Source: Planctomycetota bacterium
GTDB taxonomy: Bacteria > Planctomycetota > Planctomycetia > Pirellulales > Thermoguttaceae
Direction of reading: 5' to 3'
Assembly: GCA_015661985.1 (NCBI GenBank)
Contig: DQVB01000490.1
Coordinates: 1-8,586, forward strand
DNA length: 8,586 nucleotides
Below are positions 1 to 6,940 of this stretch, one piece after another; the first letter of the stretch is position 1; every line of letters starts with the position of its first letter. Both the position numbers and the translations under genes were made by a program. The notes below the pieces were generated by a model. The model was given only the letters and a program-made list of their open reading frames with translations. It made no database searches and was not told the DNA's origin.

Positions 1-175
1 CGAAGGTTTTTGGAACCAGCGCTGTGCGCGGGTCTCCTGACCCCGCACCATCGCCGCCCGCACATCGCCTCGCTGCAGGTCTGCACTGCCCTGCGGGCCG
101 AAGGTTTTTGGAACGAACTCTCAAACATGGTCCCCGTTCGGCGTTCGTTGCCCGGCTCCCACTCGTTGCCAGGCT
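1..175. repeat. Intergenic repeat cluster (planctomycete-type short repeats)
   Basis: This non-coding stretch holds several short repeats. A perfect 16-base direct repeat, CGAAGGTTTTTGGAAC, occurs at 1-16 and 99-114. A small hairpin follows the first copy: GGGTC (30-34), loop TCCT (35-38), GACCC (39-43), extendable with one bulged C. An imperfect tandem CCGCAC(C)ATCGCC lies at 43-69. A 13-base unit TCGTTGCC(C/A)GGCT occurs at 145-157 and 163-175, differing at one base. From memory, GGTCTCCTGACC and TCGTTGCCAGGCT units are scattered between planctomycete genes; that is recollection, not a search. Open frames crossing this region have no recognisable protein content. Function is unknown; candidates are a degenerate mobile element, a transcript-end structure or simple repeat debris. 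Confidence 0.6.
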
Positions 176-239
176 TCAGCTCCAGCTCGGGAAGGAGGAC
201 AAAGCCGTGCGCAGGGCGATGGCCCGCCCCCTGGGAGGA
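176..239. other. Short 3' spacer downstream of the 240-881 gene
   Basis: These 64 bases lie immediately past the stop codon of the leftward gene. The only structure seen is a weak 4-base stem around GGGCGATGGCCC near 213-225, with no following T-run on the leftward strand. I cannot call a Rho-independent terminator here. Confidence 0.3.
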
Positions 240-881
240 TCACCGTTGGTAAACAACGCGAAAGCCCGCTTTGTATTTGCCCAACACAGTGACGGCCAGG
301 GTCCCTTGGTTGTCGACCACTTTCTCCACCTCCAGAGCCAGCGGTCCCAAGCCGGGGCGCTCGGCCGCCTCAAAGGGGACATCCACCAGCGGCTTTTTGT
401 CCGCTCCGTAGACATACAACCGCCAATCATCGTCACTCAGCTGGCGCACGGCCAACAGGAAGCAGCGCACCTCGACCTGCCGGCCTTGCCTGTCCTGCAC
501 CTTCAGCGCGCGCATCCGCTTGGTGGCCACGGGTTTGCCTTCCACCAGCGGGCAGAAAGCGTCTGTCATGAACAAGTAGCCGAGCCCCACGCCGGACTCG
601 GCCCGGAAGTCCCATTCGGGCTTCCCCTCCGACTCGGCCAATCCTTTCTGAGGCACCACCACTATCCCGTCTCGGTTGATCGTCAGGCCCGTTGCTTGGG
701 CCGCGTCCGCTTCGATGCGCACCTGCGCTGGCCGGATCTTGGCGGCCGCCTCCATCAGGATCTCGCCGATCCGCCGGGCTCTCTGCTGGGGCATGGCATC
801 CAGCTGCTGACCGATCGCCCAACCGGTCCACCCCGTCACTACCGCCACGACAGTGGACATCAACAGCCGATTCGATTTCAT
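240..881 (-). CDS. Exported or membrane-anchored protein of unknown function (213 aa)
   Basis: I do not recognise this family. The N-terminus has Lys2 and Arg5 followed by a hydrophobic stretch at about residues 6-24, with small residues around 22-24. That fits a Sec signal peptide or a single N-terminal membrane anchor, so the rest (about 190 aa) should lie outside the cytoplasm. A short charged, probably helical segment (about 28-50) is followed by alternating hydrophobic/polar stretches that suggest a beta-rich domain. The mature part has only two cysteines, Cys110 and Cys140, which could form a disulfide. The ATG at 881 is well supported: AGGAGA sits at 894-889, 7 bases upstream. Stop is TGA at 242-240. 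It is transcribed divergently from the ppx-ppk1 pair and shares the 535-base upstream region with it. Nothing in the sequence links its function to polyphosphate. It is a convincing gene because of its start signals and coherent protein composition, but its function is open. Confidence 0.8.
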   Translation of the reverse strand: MKSNRLLMSTVVAVVTGWTGWAIGQQLDAMPQQRARRIGEILMEAAAKIRPAQVRIEADAAQATGLTINRDGIVVVPQKGLAESEGKPEWDFRAESGVGLGYLFMTDAFCPLVEGKPVATKRMRALKVQDRQGRQVEVRCFLLAVRQLSDDDWRLYVYGADKKPLVDVPFEAAERPGLGPLALEVEKVVDNQGTLAVTVLGKYKAGFRVVYQR

Positions 882-1416
882 CGCCAGATCTCCTCATGAA
901 GGAAATCAAGAACCCACACAGTGCCGAAAACGGCGTGATTTCAGTGTACCCCGTAGCCTCCCGGTATGTAACCGCCCTTGCGGCGAGGGAAAAGGACGGA
1001 GAGGTCCAATCTGCCGGGACGGCGCGGGCATCCCGCGACAACTCCTGGGAAGCCCTCTATCGGCCCGCAACGTGCCCCGACCCGCTCAGGTCCGAATCAC
1101 AGCGGCTGGGTGCCGCTCGATATTGCGGAAAGGGGCCTTGGTGGCTAGTCTGGAGGAGATGAGAGTCTGATTTCAGGAGTGGATCGCTTTGGGGATCTTC
1201 CCCGGAAGGCTTTTCCATGGCAATCTCGATGGATGCCGGCCATGAACTGCTGGACGCTCGCCCTTTGCCCGCGCGGGCCCGGCAGTGGGCGAGGCGGCAG
1301 TCACCCGGGGACCGGCGTCCGGTTTCGGCAGTTGGCCAGGGTGCGGCCGCGGCAGCTGGAGCGAGCGATACGGCCTGTGGCGCACGGGGCTGCTGCACGG
1401 TGGGCGGAGAAGTGAT
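882..1416. other. Divergent intergenic region, 535 bases
   Basis: This spacer lies between the leftward 213-aa gene and the rightward ppx gene, so it should carry both promoters. I looked for -35/-10 pairs on both strands and found none strong enough to call. What it does hold is the ribosome binding site of the leftward gene (889-894), a hairpin GGGGA-TCT-TCCCC at 1191-1203, and a possible small ORF at 1217-1423. Longer open frames across it read as low-complexity Arg/Ala/Gly/Pro-rich peptides typical of GC-rich shadow frames. Confidence 0.5.
1191..1203 (+). promoter_or_regulatory. Small hairpin overlapping the leader of the 1217 ORF
   Basis: GGGGA (1191-1195) and TCCCC (1199-1203) form a perfect 5-base stem with a 3-base loop. 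It can be extended outward by two T-G wobbles and one T-A pair (1188-1206). The extended right arm runs into the GGAAGG at 1204-1209 that could be the ribosome binding site of the small ORF at 1217. If transcribed, it might modulate access to that site. In GC-rich DNA a stem this short can easily occur by chance. Confidence 0.25.
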
Positions 1417-1423
1417 GTGGTGA
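1217..1423 (+). CDS. Possible small leader ORF upstream of ppx (68 aa)
   Basis: This is a tentative gene. In its favour, the ATG at 1217 has GGAAGG (1204-1209) at a spacing of 7 bases. The ORF ends in TGA at 1421-1423, overlapping the GTG start of ppx at 1420 in a GTGA arrangement, the usual geometry of translational coupling. Against it, the protein is rich in Ala, Arg and Gly, matches nothing I recognise, has no signal peptide, and by my count its third-codon-position GC (about 70%) is not distinctive in such GC-rich DNA. It has three cysteines near the C-terminus, two of them adjacent. If real it could be a small cytoplasmic protein or a leader peptide tuning ppx translation; if not, it is a shadow ORF in the 5' leader. 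Confidence 0.3.
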   Translation: MAISMDAGHELLDARPLPARARQWARRQSPGDRRPVSAVGQGAAAAAGASDTACGARGCCTVGGEVMW

Positions 1424-2988
1424 CGGAGGCCAAGCAGTTATCGTCAGGCGTAACGCCCGGAGCCCGAACGATCGCGGCGATCGACATCGGGGCCAACGCC
1501 ATCCGGATGGCCGTCGCCCAGGTGTTGGAGGACGGCCACGTCGATGTACTGGAGCGGCTGCGCCGCGCTGTGCGCATGGGCCAAGACACCTTCCGCCGCG
1601 GTCGCCTGGGCGGGGGCACCATGCGCGCCGCGGTGGCCGTGTTACGGGATTTCAAGCAAGTGCTGGACTTGTACCACGTCGAGCGGCTGCGGGCGGTCAC
1701 CACCAGTGCGGTGCGCGAGGCGAGCAATGCGGACAACTTCCTCGATCGGATCTACATGGCCACGGGGATCAACGTCGAAGTGATCAGCCCCGCCGAAGAG
1801 AGCCGGCTCACTGTGTCCGCCGTGTTGGGCGCTGTGGGTGATGCCTTGGCGTTGCGACAGAGGAGAACGCTGATTGCCGACGTCGGCGGCGGAAGCACGT
1901 TGTTGACGCTGCTGGAAAACGGCGAGATTTCAAACTACATGGGGCTGCGCCTGGGGTCCATCCGGCTCCAGGAGTTGTTGGCCACCAGCGACGAGCCGCC
2001 GGAGCGGTCCGCCCAGCTGCTGCGGCAGCAGATCGCCAACGTGGTTTCTCAGGCGAGGCGGAGTCTGCCCTTCGAGGCCGTCTGCTCGTTTGTGGCCACC
2101 GGGGGCGACGCGCGTTTCGCGGCGCGCCAGATCGGCAAGCCCACCGCGTCGGCCGACCTCTATACCCTGGCGCGGGCCGATTTCGACCGGCTGGTGCAGC
2201 GATGCCAACGGCAAAACGAAGAACAACTGGCCCATACTTACAGCATCCCCTTCGAAGAGGCCGAGACGCTCGTGCCCGCGCTGCTGGTCTACCAGGCCCT
2301 GGTGCGGCTGACCCAGGCGCGGGAGATCATCGTGTCGGCCGTCTCCATGCGCGACGGGATCCTGCTGGAACTGGCCCGCCAAGTGACGGGCGAAGAAGAC
2401 GAAACGCTTCTGGAGGGGGTGATCCATTCGACCACGGCGCTGGCGGAGAAGTACCGCGTGGACATGGACCATGCCCGCACCGTGGCCGAAGTGGCCGTGC
2501 TGTTGTTCGACCAGCTCCAGCCCGACCACGGACTGGACAGGCGCCATCGGCTCTTGCTGCAAGTGGCGGGGCTGATCCACGAGGTGGGCGGATTCGTCAG
2601 CAACCTGGCCCATCACAAACACAGCCTCTATCTGATCAGGAACTCGGAGATCTTCGGGCTGAACCGGGAAGAGGTGGAGATGGTCGCCCACATCGCTCGC
2701 TACCATCGCCGAAGCCCGCCGAAGCCGGGGCATGGGGACTACATGGCCCTCCCACGGACGGCCCGGGCGGTGGTCAACAAGTTGGCGGCGATCCTGCGCG
2801 TGGCCGATTCGCTGGCCCGCGGTCAACTCCGGCGCATGCCCAAGCTGCGGTTTGAACGCCTGGGTGACGAGATGCTCATCCGCGTCGTGGGCGCATCGGA
2901 CTTGACCCTCCAGCGCCGGGCCCTGGATACGAAGGGCGACCTGTTCGAAGAGGTCTATGGGATGAAGATCCGACTGGAAGAAGGCTGA
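1420..2988 (+). CDS. ppx: Ppx/GppA-family exopolyphosphatase / guanosine pentaphosphate phosphohydrolase (522 aa)
   Basis: The protein is a cytoplasmic ASKHA-fold phosphatase that removes terminal phosphate from polyphosphate and, in GppA-type members, from pppGpp. The first phosphate-binding motif is IDIGANAIR (residues 21-29). The Glu pair in PAEESR (126-127) sits where the family's catalytic glutamate lies, and the second phosphate loop is LIADVGGGST (151-160). The C-terminal part (about 315-460) is the degenerate HD-like helical domain of the long forms: LIHEVGG with His387-Glu388, then a KHSLYLIRNS segment and a RYHRR motif. Length agrees with E. coli Ppx (513 aa) and GppA (494 aa). I place the start at GTG 1420, with GGAGAAG at 1406-1412, 7 bases upstream; GTG 1417 is an equal alternative. 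The frame stays open upstream to an ATG at 1285, but that extension is low-complexity and precedes the conserved N-terminus. ppk1 follows 25 bases downstream, which favours a polyphosphatase role. Ppx and GppA activities cannot be separated from sequence alone. Confidence 0.93.
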   Translation: MTEAKQLSSGVTPGARTIAAIDIGANAIRMAVAQVLEDGHVDVLERLRRAVRMGQDTFRRGRLGGGTMRAAVAVLRDFKQVLDLYHVERLRAVTTSAVREASNADNFLDRIYMATGINVEVISPAEESRLTVSAVLGAVGDALALRQRRTLIADVGGGSTLLTLLENGEISNYMGLRLGSIRLQELLATSDEPPERSAQLLRQQIANVVSQARRSLPFEAVCSFVATGGDARFAARQIGKPTASADLYTLARADFDRLVQRCQRQNEEQLAHTYSIPFEEAETLVPALLVYQALVRLTQAREIIVSAVSMRDGILLELARQVTGEEDETLLEGVIHSTTALAEKYRVDMDHARTVAEVAVLLFDQLQPDHGLDRRHRLLLQVAGLIHEVGGFVSNLAHHKHSLYLIRNSEIFGLNREEVEMVAHIARYHRRSPPKPGHGDYMALPRTARAVVNKLAAILRVADSLARGQLRRMPKLRFERLGDEMLIRVVGASDLTLQRRALDTKGDLFEEVYGMKIRLEEG

Positions 2989-3002
2989 CCGCGGTGACCT
3001 TC

Positions 3003-3006
3003 GGGA
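3003..3006 (+). promoter_or_regulatory. Weak ribosome binding site of ppk1
   Basis: GGGA at 3003-3006 lies 7 bases before the ATG at 3014, inside the 25-base gap after the ppx stop. It is the only purine-rich element at a suitable distance, and it supports ATG 3014 over the out-of-frame ATG at 3006. Confidence 0.45.
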
Positions 3007-3013
3007 TGGATCC

Positions 3014-5137
3014 ATGGCAAAAGTCAACCTCAACGCGCCCGAGCTCTATGTCAATCGTGAACTGAGCTGGTTGGAGTTCAACGACCGTGTGATGCAAGAG
3101 GGCCTGAGCGACTCGGTGCCCTTGATGGAGCGGTTGAAGTTCCTGGCCATCGTCAGTTCCAACCTGGACGAGTTCTTCTTGATCCGTGTGGCGGGGCTCA
3201 GGCGGCAGCGCGCCGCGGGGGTGCGCAAGCGGGACATCGCGGGCATGACCCCTGCCCAGCAGCTGAGGGCGATCAGCCAGCGGACCCACCGTATGGTGGC
3301 CGAACAGACGGCCGGCATCCGCCGGGCCCTGGAAGAACTGGCCCGCCACAGCCTGGTCGTGCTCGAGCGGGAGGGGTGGACCGATTCCGGTCGCAGGTAC
3401 CTCAGGTCCCATTTCAGCTCCCAGGTCCTCCCGGTGCTCACGCCGCTGGCCATGGACGAACTCCAGCCCCGGCCCTTGTTGCCCGGCTTGCAGCTTCACG
3501 TGGCCGTGCTGGTGGCTTCGCCCAAGGATCACGCCGCTGCACCGCGATTGACGGTGATCCCCGTGCCCACCCAACTGCCCCGCTTCGTCACTCTGCCGGC
3601 CGAGCCGGGGGACCGGACGATCCGCCTGGTACCTCTGGAAGACGTCATCGCCGACAATGCCGAAGAAGTTCTGCCGGGAGGCGAAGTGGTGGCTACGGCC
3701 ACCTTTCGCATCACCCGCGATGCGGACGTCGAGATCCAGGACGATGACGCCAGCGATCTGTTGGCGGTGGTCCAGCAGGCGGTGTTGGCCCGGCGGCGGC
3801 GCAGCGCCGTACGCCTGGAAATCTCCGCCAGGCCCGACCGCCGGATCAAGAAATGGCTGGCCGACTGGCTCGAACTGACCCCTGATGACATTTACGAAAT
3901 CGACGGGATCCTCGACGCCCGGGCGCTTGGCCAGATCGCCGGCCTGCCTGGTTTCGACCACCTGCGGCTCCCCGAATGGCCTCCCCAACCGCCTGCTGAT
4001 TTGGCCCACAGCGACGACCTCTGGCAAACGCTCCAAGAGCGAGACGTCCTCTTGTTCCACCCTTACGAAAGCTTCGACCCGGTGATCGAGCTGGTACAGA
4101 AGGCCGCCGAAGATCCCCACGTTCTGGCCATCAAACAGACACTCTACCGCACCAGCGGCGATTCGCCCATCGTGCGCGCCTTGGAGCGGGCCGCCCAGAA
4201 CGGCAAAGAGGTCACCGCCCTGGTGGAGTTGAAGGCCCGCTTTGATGAGACGCGCAACGTCCATTGGGCCCGCCGCCTGGAAGACGCCGGCTGCCACGTG
4301 GTCTACGGGATCGCTGGCTACAAGACCCACGCCAAAGCCCTGCTGGTCGTGCGCCGCGAACCGCCTCGCGTCCGCCGCTACGTGCATCTGGCCACGGGCA
4401 ACTACAACGACCAGACGGCCCGCCTCTATTCGGACATCGGCTTATTGACCACCAACCGGGACCTGGCCGCTGACGTGGGAGCCTTTTTCAACCTCCTGAC
4501 CGGCTTCTCCGAAGCGGTCGGCTGGTCCCAGCTCACCGTGGAGCCCCACCAATTGAAACGGCGCTTCGTGCAGCTGATCCAGCGGGAAAAGGAAGCTTCC
4601 TCGGCCGACCAGCCGGGCCTGATCATGGCCAAAATCAATTCGCTGGAAGACCCGGACATCTGCCAGGCGCTGTATCGGGCCAGTCGAGCGGGGGTGCGTG
4701 TGATGCTCAACGTCCGGGGCATCTGCTGCCTCCGGCCCGGCCTGCCCGGCTACTCGGAAACCATCGAAGTCCGTTCCATTGTCGATCGTTTCCTGGAACA
4801 CGCCCGCATCTTCTACTTCCGCAACGGGGGCCACGAAGAGGTGTACCTCTCCAGCGCCGATTGGATGCGCCGCAACCTGGAAAGACGCCTAGAGATCCTT
4901 TTCCCCGTTACCGATCCCGGCCTCCGCCGGCGGCTGATCAAGATCCTCAAGACGTGCTTTGCGGATAACGTCAAAGCCCGCCGCATGAAGCCCGACGGCA
5001 GCTACGAACCGGTCCAGGCCGACGGCCCCCGCATCCGCGCCCAAGAGGAGTTCTACCAGGAGGCGGTCGAAGCCGCCCGCGCAGCCCAACGGACGACCGT
5101 CCGCTTCCGCCCCTTGAGACGCCCCAGAGAACCCTGA
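3014..5137 (+). CDS. ppk1: Polyphosphate kinase 1 (707 aa)
   Basis: PPK1 reversibly transfers the gamma-phosphate of ATP onto polyphosphate. The N-terminus reads ELYVNRELSWLEFNDRV, a family hallmark, and SSNLDEFF carries Asn50, the equivalent of the ATP-contacting Asn45 of E. coli. Four further residues keep a constant offset of about four from E. coli PPK: Arg379 (KQTLYRT, E. coli 375), Arg409 (LKARFDE, 405), His439 (KTHAK, 435, the autophosphorylated histidine) and His596 (FLEHARIFYF, 592). His458 in VHLATGNYN matches E. coli His454. All four domains are present: N about 10-115, head about 120-310, C1 about 320-505 and C2 about 510-680. The length is close to E. coli (688 aa); the C-terminus has about 20 extra basic residues. 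It is probably co-transcribed with the upstream ppx, an order opposite to E. coli ppk-ppx. Its TGA (5135-5137) lies 6 bases from the stop of the convergent gene. The enzyme looks fully functional. Confidence 0.98.
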   Translation: MAKVNLNAPELYVNRELSWLEFNDRVMQEGLSDSVPLMERLKFLAIVSSNLDEFFLIRVAGLRRQRAAGVRKRDIAGMTPAQQLRAISQRTHRMVAEQTAGIRRALEELARHSLVVLEREGWTDSGRRYLRSHFSSQVLPVLTPLAMDELQPRPLLPGLQLHVAVLVASPKDHAAAPRLTVIPVPTQLPRFVTLPAEPGDRTIRLVPLEDVIADNAEEVLPGGEVVATATFRITRDADVEIQDDDASDLLAVVQQAVLARRRRSAVRLEISARPDRRIKKWLADWLELTPDDIYEIDGILDARALGQIAGLPGFDHLRLPEWPPQPPADLAHSDDLWQTLQERDVLLFHPYESFDPVIELVQKAAEDPHVLAIKQTLYRTSGDSPIVRALERAAQNGKEVTALVELKARFDETRNVHWARRLEDAGCHVVYGIAGYKTHAKALLVVRREPPRVRRYVHLATGNYNDQTARLYSDIGLLTTNRDLAADVGAFFNLLTGFSEAVGWSQLTVEPHQLKRRFVQLIQREKEASSADQPGLIMAKINSLEDPDICQALYRASRAGVRVMLNVRGICCLRPGLPGYSETIEVRSIVDRFLEHARIFYFRNGGHEEVYLSSADWMRRNLERRLEILFPVTDPGLRRRLIKILKTCFADNVKARRMKPDGSYEPVQADGPRIRAQEEFYQEAVEAARAAQRTTVRFRPLRRPREP

Positions 5138-5143
5138 GGCGCA
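5138..5143. other. Six-base convergent gap between ppk1 and the propeller gene
   Basis: The ppk1 stop (5135-5137) and the opposing stop (5146-5144) leave only 6 bases. There is no room for a separate terminator, so each transcript must end inside the opposing coding region or through Rho. Confidence 0.7.
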
Positions 5144-6910
5144 TCACTGCTGCTCAACCAATTCGACGCCGCAAACAAACGGCGGCAAGTCGCCCCCGCT
5201 CGGCTGAAGGTCGATCACCATCCGGTCGGTCGCTTCGACATTGTGTATCTCTTCGACCAGCGGCCGGAACCGGCCGCCGGCCTGGCGGATCACGTCAAGA
5301 CCGTCGAGGACCTTCTTGCCCTGCACTACGACATCGAAGACGCGTCGGCCCGGCTCGATGTCCTCCATTTCAGCAAAGTGAAGCCGAAGGCTAAACCGGC
5401 GCCGTTTCGGCTGCGCGGCAGGCTTGGAAACAAGTTCCAAGAACCCCAGGCAGCTCTGGAATTTCGTGCCGTAGCGCGGATCGGTCAGGAAAACCGTTTC
5501 GATTTGTGCTGCAGCCCCCTGGGCTGCCGGGCGCAGGCGGGACGCCTGCACCGCAGCCGGTCGTGGCTGGAACCTCCGGCTCTGGGCCATGGCATTCAAC
5601 TGCAGCCGCTCGAGGTCCATACCCGACTGGCGGAGCGTCTCGATGGGCAGGGCTACTTCGGCCGTCCATCCCTCGGCGCTGGAGCGCACGGCCCATTGCC
5701 AGCGGCCGTTCCACTGGGGATCGATCTTGCGGCTTGAGGCGACCGTCCCAAACGTTGCGCTGCCCCGGCCGTCGCGGCGGACGATCAGATGGATGCCCGT
5801 CCTCCGGCGCCCATCGGCCAGAAAGATTTCCAGCTTGTCCGCAGACGGGTCTGCTTCGTCTTCTTCACTGCCGGTGAGCGCACCGGCCGCAGGCCGGCAG
5901 CGGTAGCCGAAGTAGATGCTCTGGGCATCGCGGAACAATCGGAAATCGGTGCGAGCGCCGAGCATGGAAAACGGCGAGTTCTTGAAAGGAACGGGCGGGA
6001 CGTTCTTCCAGCACGCTTCGTCCAGTGCGCCGTCGACCCTTGGGGCGGGATCGGACCGGCGGTCGAGCAGCACGATGCCCGACGACAGCGCCAAATCGAT
6101 GGCCATTCGGCCTTGGCCGTAGAGCGCCGAGCTGTACACCCACGGGACGTCGGTGTCTCGGATTGCCTCCGTGATGCGCCGGCGGTAGAGGCACTCAGCT
6201 CGGCTCATCGACAGGGCGAGCGGAGCCGGACAGGCGGTGTCGAGCAGCGGCCGGGGGAAGCCGAGCCACGCCCTGCCGCGCCGGTCCCGCCGATCACCCG
6301 GCGCGCCGAAGTTGACCGCCAGACGCTTGATGAGGCCTCGCCGGGAACGTCGCGGCAGCACGTACCACCTGTCCACCGGGGCAGGGCCGGGCCGTGCGCC
6401 GCCACCTCTCGCCGCCTCGACGTGCCGCCAGTCTGCCGACGCAATCAGCGCCAGGTTCGTTTTGTAGTTGTACGAGCAGCCGCAGCCGCTGTAGCCCTGT
6501 GTGTGGATCAACAGCCCGTTGGCGGCCAGAAGCGTCCGCGCACAACCGGAACGTACCCCGCCGAAGTTGGTTGTCCCGTCGGCCTCCATGTCGAAGAAGC
6601 CATCGGCGCCGGAGCGGAAAAACAGCACGTGGCGGCAGCCGGTGATGGGTCCGCAGCCGTACGCGCGAGCGTATTGCCACGCCACCGGCCGGCCGGTCAG
6701 GAGATCCTCGGTCATGTACTGCCGGCCGGTGCGCAGGTCATAGGCAAAGGCCGACGTGATGATCCGGTCGCCGTGGACCACCGGCAGCTTGCCTGGCGAA
6801 ACGGAGATCTGCCACAGCTTCCCGCCGGTCGCCGCATCGTAGGCGGCATTGGCGCCGTACAGGACGACGCCGTCCGCGTAGACCAGATGTCCCCAGTTCG
6901 GCAGGCCCAT
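5144..6910 (-). CDS. C-terminal part of a PQQ-like beta-propeller / CBM9-like / malectin-like protein (588 codons)
   Basis: This is the downstream part of a large, probably extracytoplasmic planctomycete protein. The first part (codons 1 to about 270) carries propeller blades: YDAATGGKLWQ, GDRIITSAFAYDLRTG, a conserved RSGADGFFDME stretch, a Cys-rich GCGCSYNYKTN motif (near 6452-6490) and GLIKRLAVNFGAPGDRRD. A CBM9-like beta-sandwich follows (about 6050-5450; PRVDGALDEACWKN, then DKLEIFLAD and WTAEVALPIETL). The tail (about 5400-5150) is a half-malectin segment: LHFAEMEDIEPGRRVFDV, KVLDGLDVIRQAGG, CGVELVE. Such tails have suspected glycan-binding or structural roles. The Met at 6910 is unlikely to be a real start. 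No ribosome binding site precedes it, and the same frame continues upstream with homologous-looking sequence (LKTNITHLF) to an in-frame TGA at 6938-6940, then on as the fragment 6938-7560. I therefore read it as the 3' part of a broken gene. PQQ catalysis is not implied. Confidence 0.72.
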   Translation of the reverse strand: MGLPNWGHLVYADGVVLYGANAAYDAATGGKLWQISVSPGKLPVVHGDRIITSAFAYDLRTGRQYMTEDLLTGRPVAWQYARAYGCGPITGCRHVLFFRSGADGFFDMEADGTTNFGGVRSGCARTLLAANGLLIHTQGYSGCGCSYNYKTNLALIASADWRHVEAARGGGARPGPAPVDRWYVLPRRSRRGLIKRLAVNFGAPGDRRDRRGRAWLGFPRPLLDTACPAPLALSMSRAECLYRRRITEAIRDTDVPWVYSSALYGQGRMAIDLALSSGIVLLDRRSDPAPRVDGALDEACWKNVPPVPFKNSPFSMLGARTDFRLFRDAQSIYFGYRCRPAAGALTGSEEDEADPSADKLEIFLADGRRRTGIHLIVRRDGRGSATFGTVASSRKIDPQWNGRWQWAVRSSAEGWTAEVALPIETLRQSGMDLERLQLNAMAQSRRFQPRPAAVQASRLRPAAQGAAAQIETVFLTDPRYGTKFQSCLGFLELVSKPAAQPKRRRFSLRLHFAEMEDIEPGRRVFDVVVQGKKVLDGLDVIRQAGGRFRPLVEEIHNVEATDRMVIDLQPSGGDLPPFVCGVELVEQQ

Positions 6911-6937
6911 GAACAGGTGCGTGATGTTCGTCTTCAG

Positions 6938-6940
6938 TCA
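6938..6940 (-). other. In-frame TGA splitting the propeller gene
   Basis: The minus-strand codons read GGT/CAG-type sequence ...GQLS, TGA, LKTNITHLFMGLPNWG... in one frame. Family-like sequence is continuous on both sides with no shift. The genes ending at 240, 2986, 5135 and 5144 all use TGA as stop, so codon reassignment is unlikely. A CGA-to-TGA or TGG-to-TGA substitution, or a base-call error, would explain it. Confidence 0.75.

Noticed and set aside
28..46. Rho-independent terminator at the GGGTC/GACCC hairpin
   Set aside because: The stem is only five perfect bases, no T-run follows on either strand, and it is about 200 bases past the nearest stop codon.
1..114. CRISPR array suggested by a repeated 16-base unit
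   Set aside because: There are only two copies, at a 98-base period, with no regular spacers and no cas gene.
24..899. 291-codon plus-strand open frame across the left end
   Set aside because: It starts in the repeat cluster and runs antisense to the 213-aa gene, which has a good ribosome binding site and a signal-peptide-like start.
1285..1419. Extension of ppx to an ATG at 1285
   Set aside because: The extra 45 residues are low-complexity Gly/Ser/Arg/Trp and precede the normal family N-terminus; GTG 1420 or 1417 has a well-placed ribosome binding site.
1930..3033. 367-codon open frame on the minus strand opposite ppx
   Set aside because: It is antisense to the conserved ppx phosphatase and HD-like domains; its composition (many His, Gln, Arg) is that of a shadow frame.
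2876..4387. 503-codon open frame on the minus strand opposite ppx/ppk1
   Set aside because: It lies wholly antisense to well-conserved ppx and ppk1 coding sequence, has the His/Gln/Arg/Gly-rich look of GC-rich shadow frames and no family motif.
6938..6940. Selenocysteine or TGA reassignment at the internal stop
   Set aside because: TGA ends every complete gene here, the site is not near a redox motif, and the gene shows other damage, so a nonsense change or base-call error is simpler.
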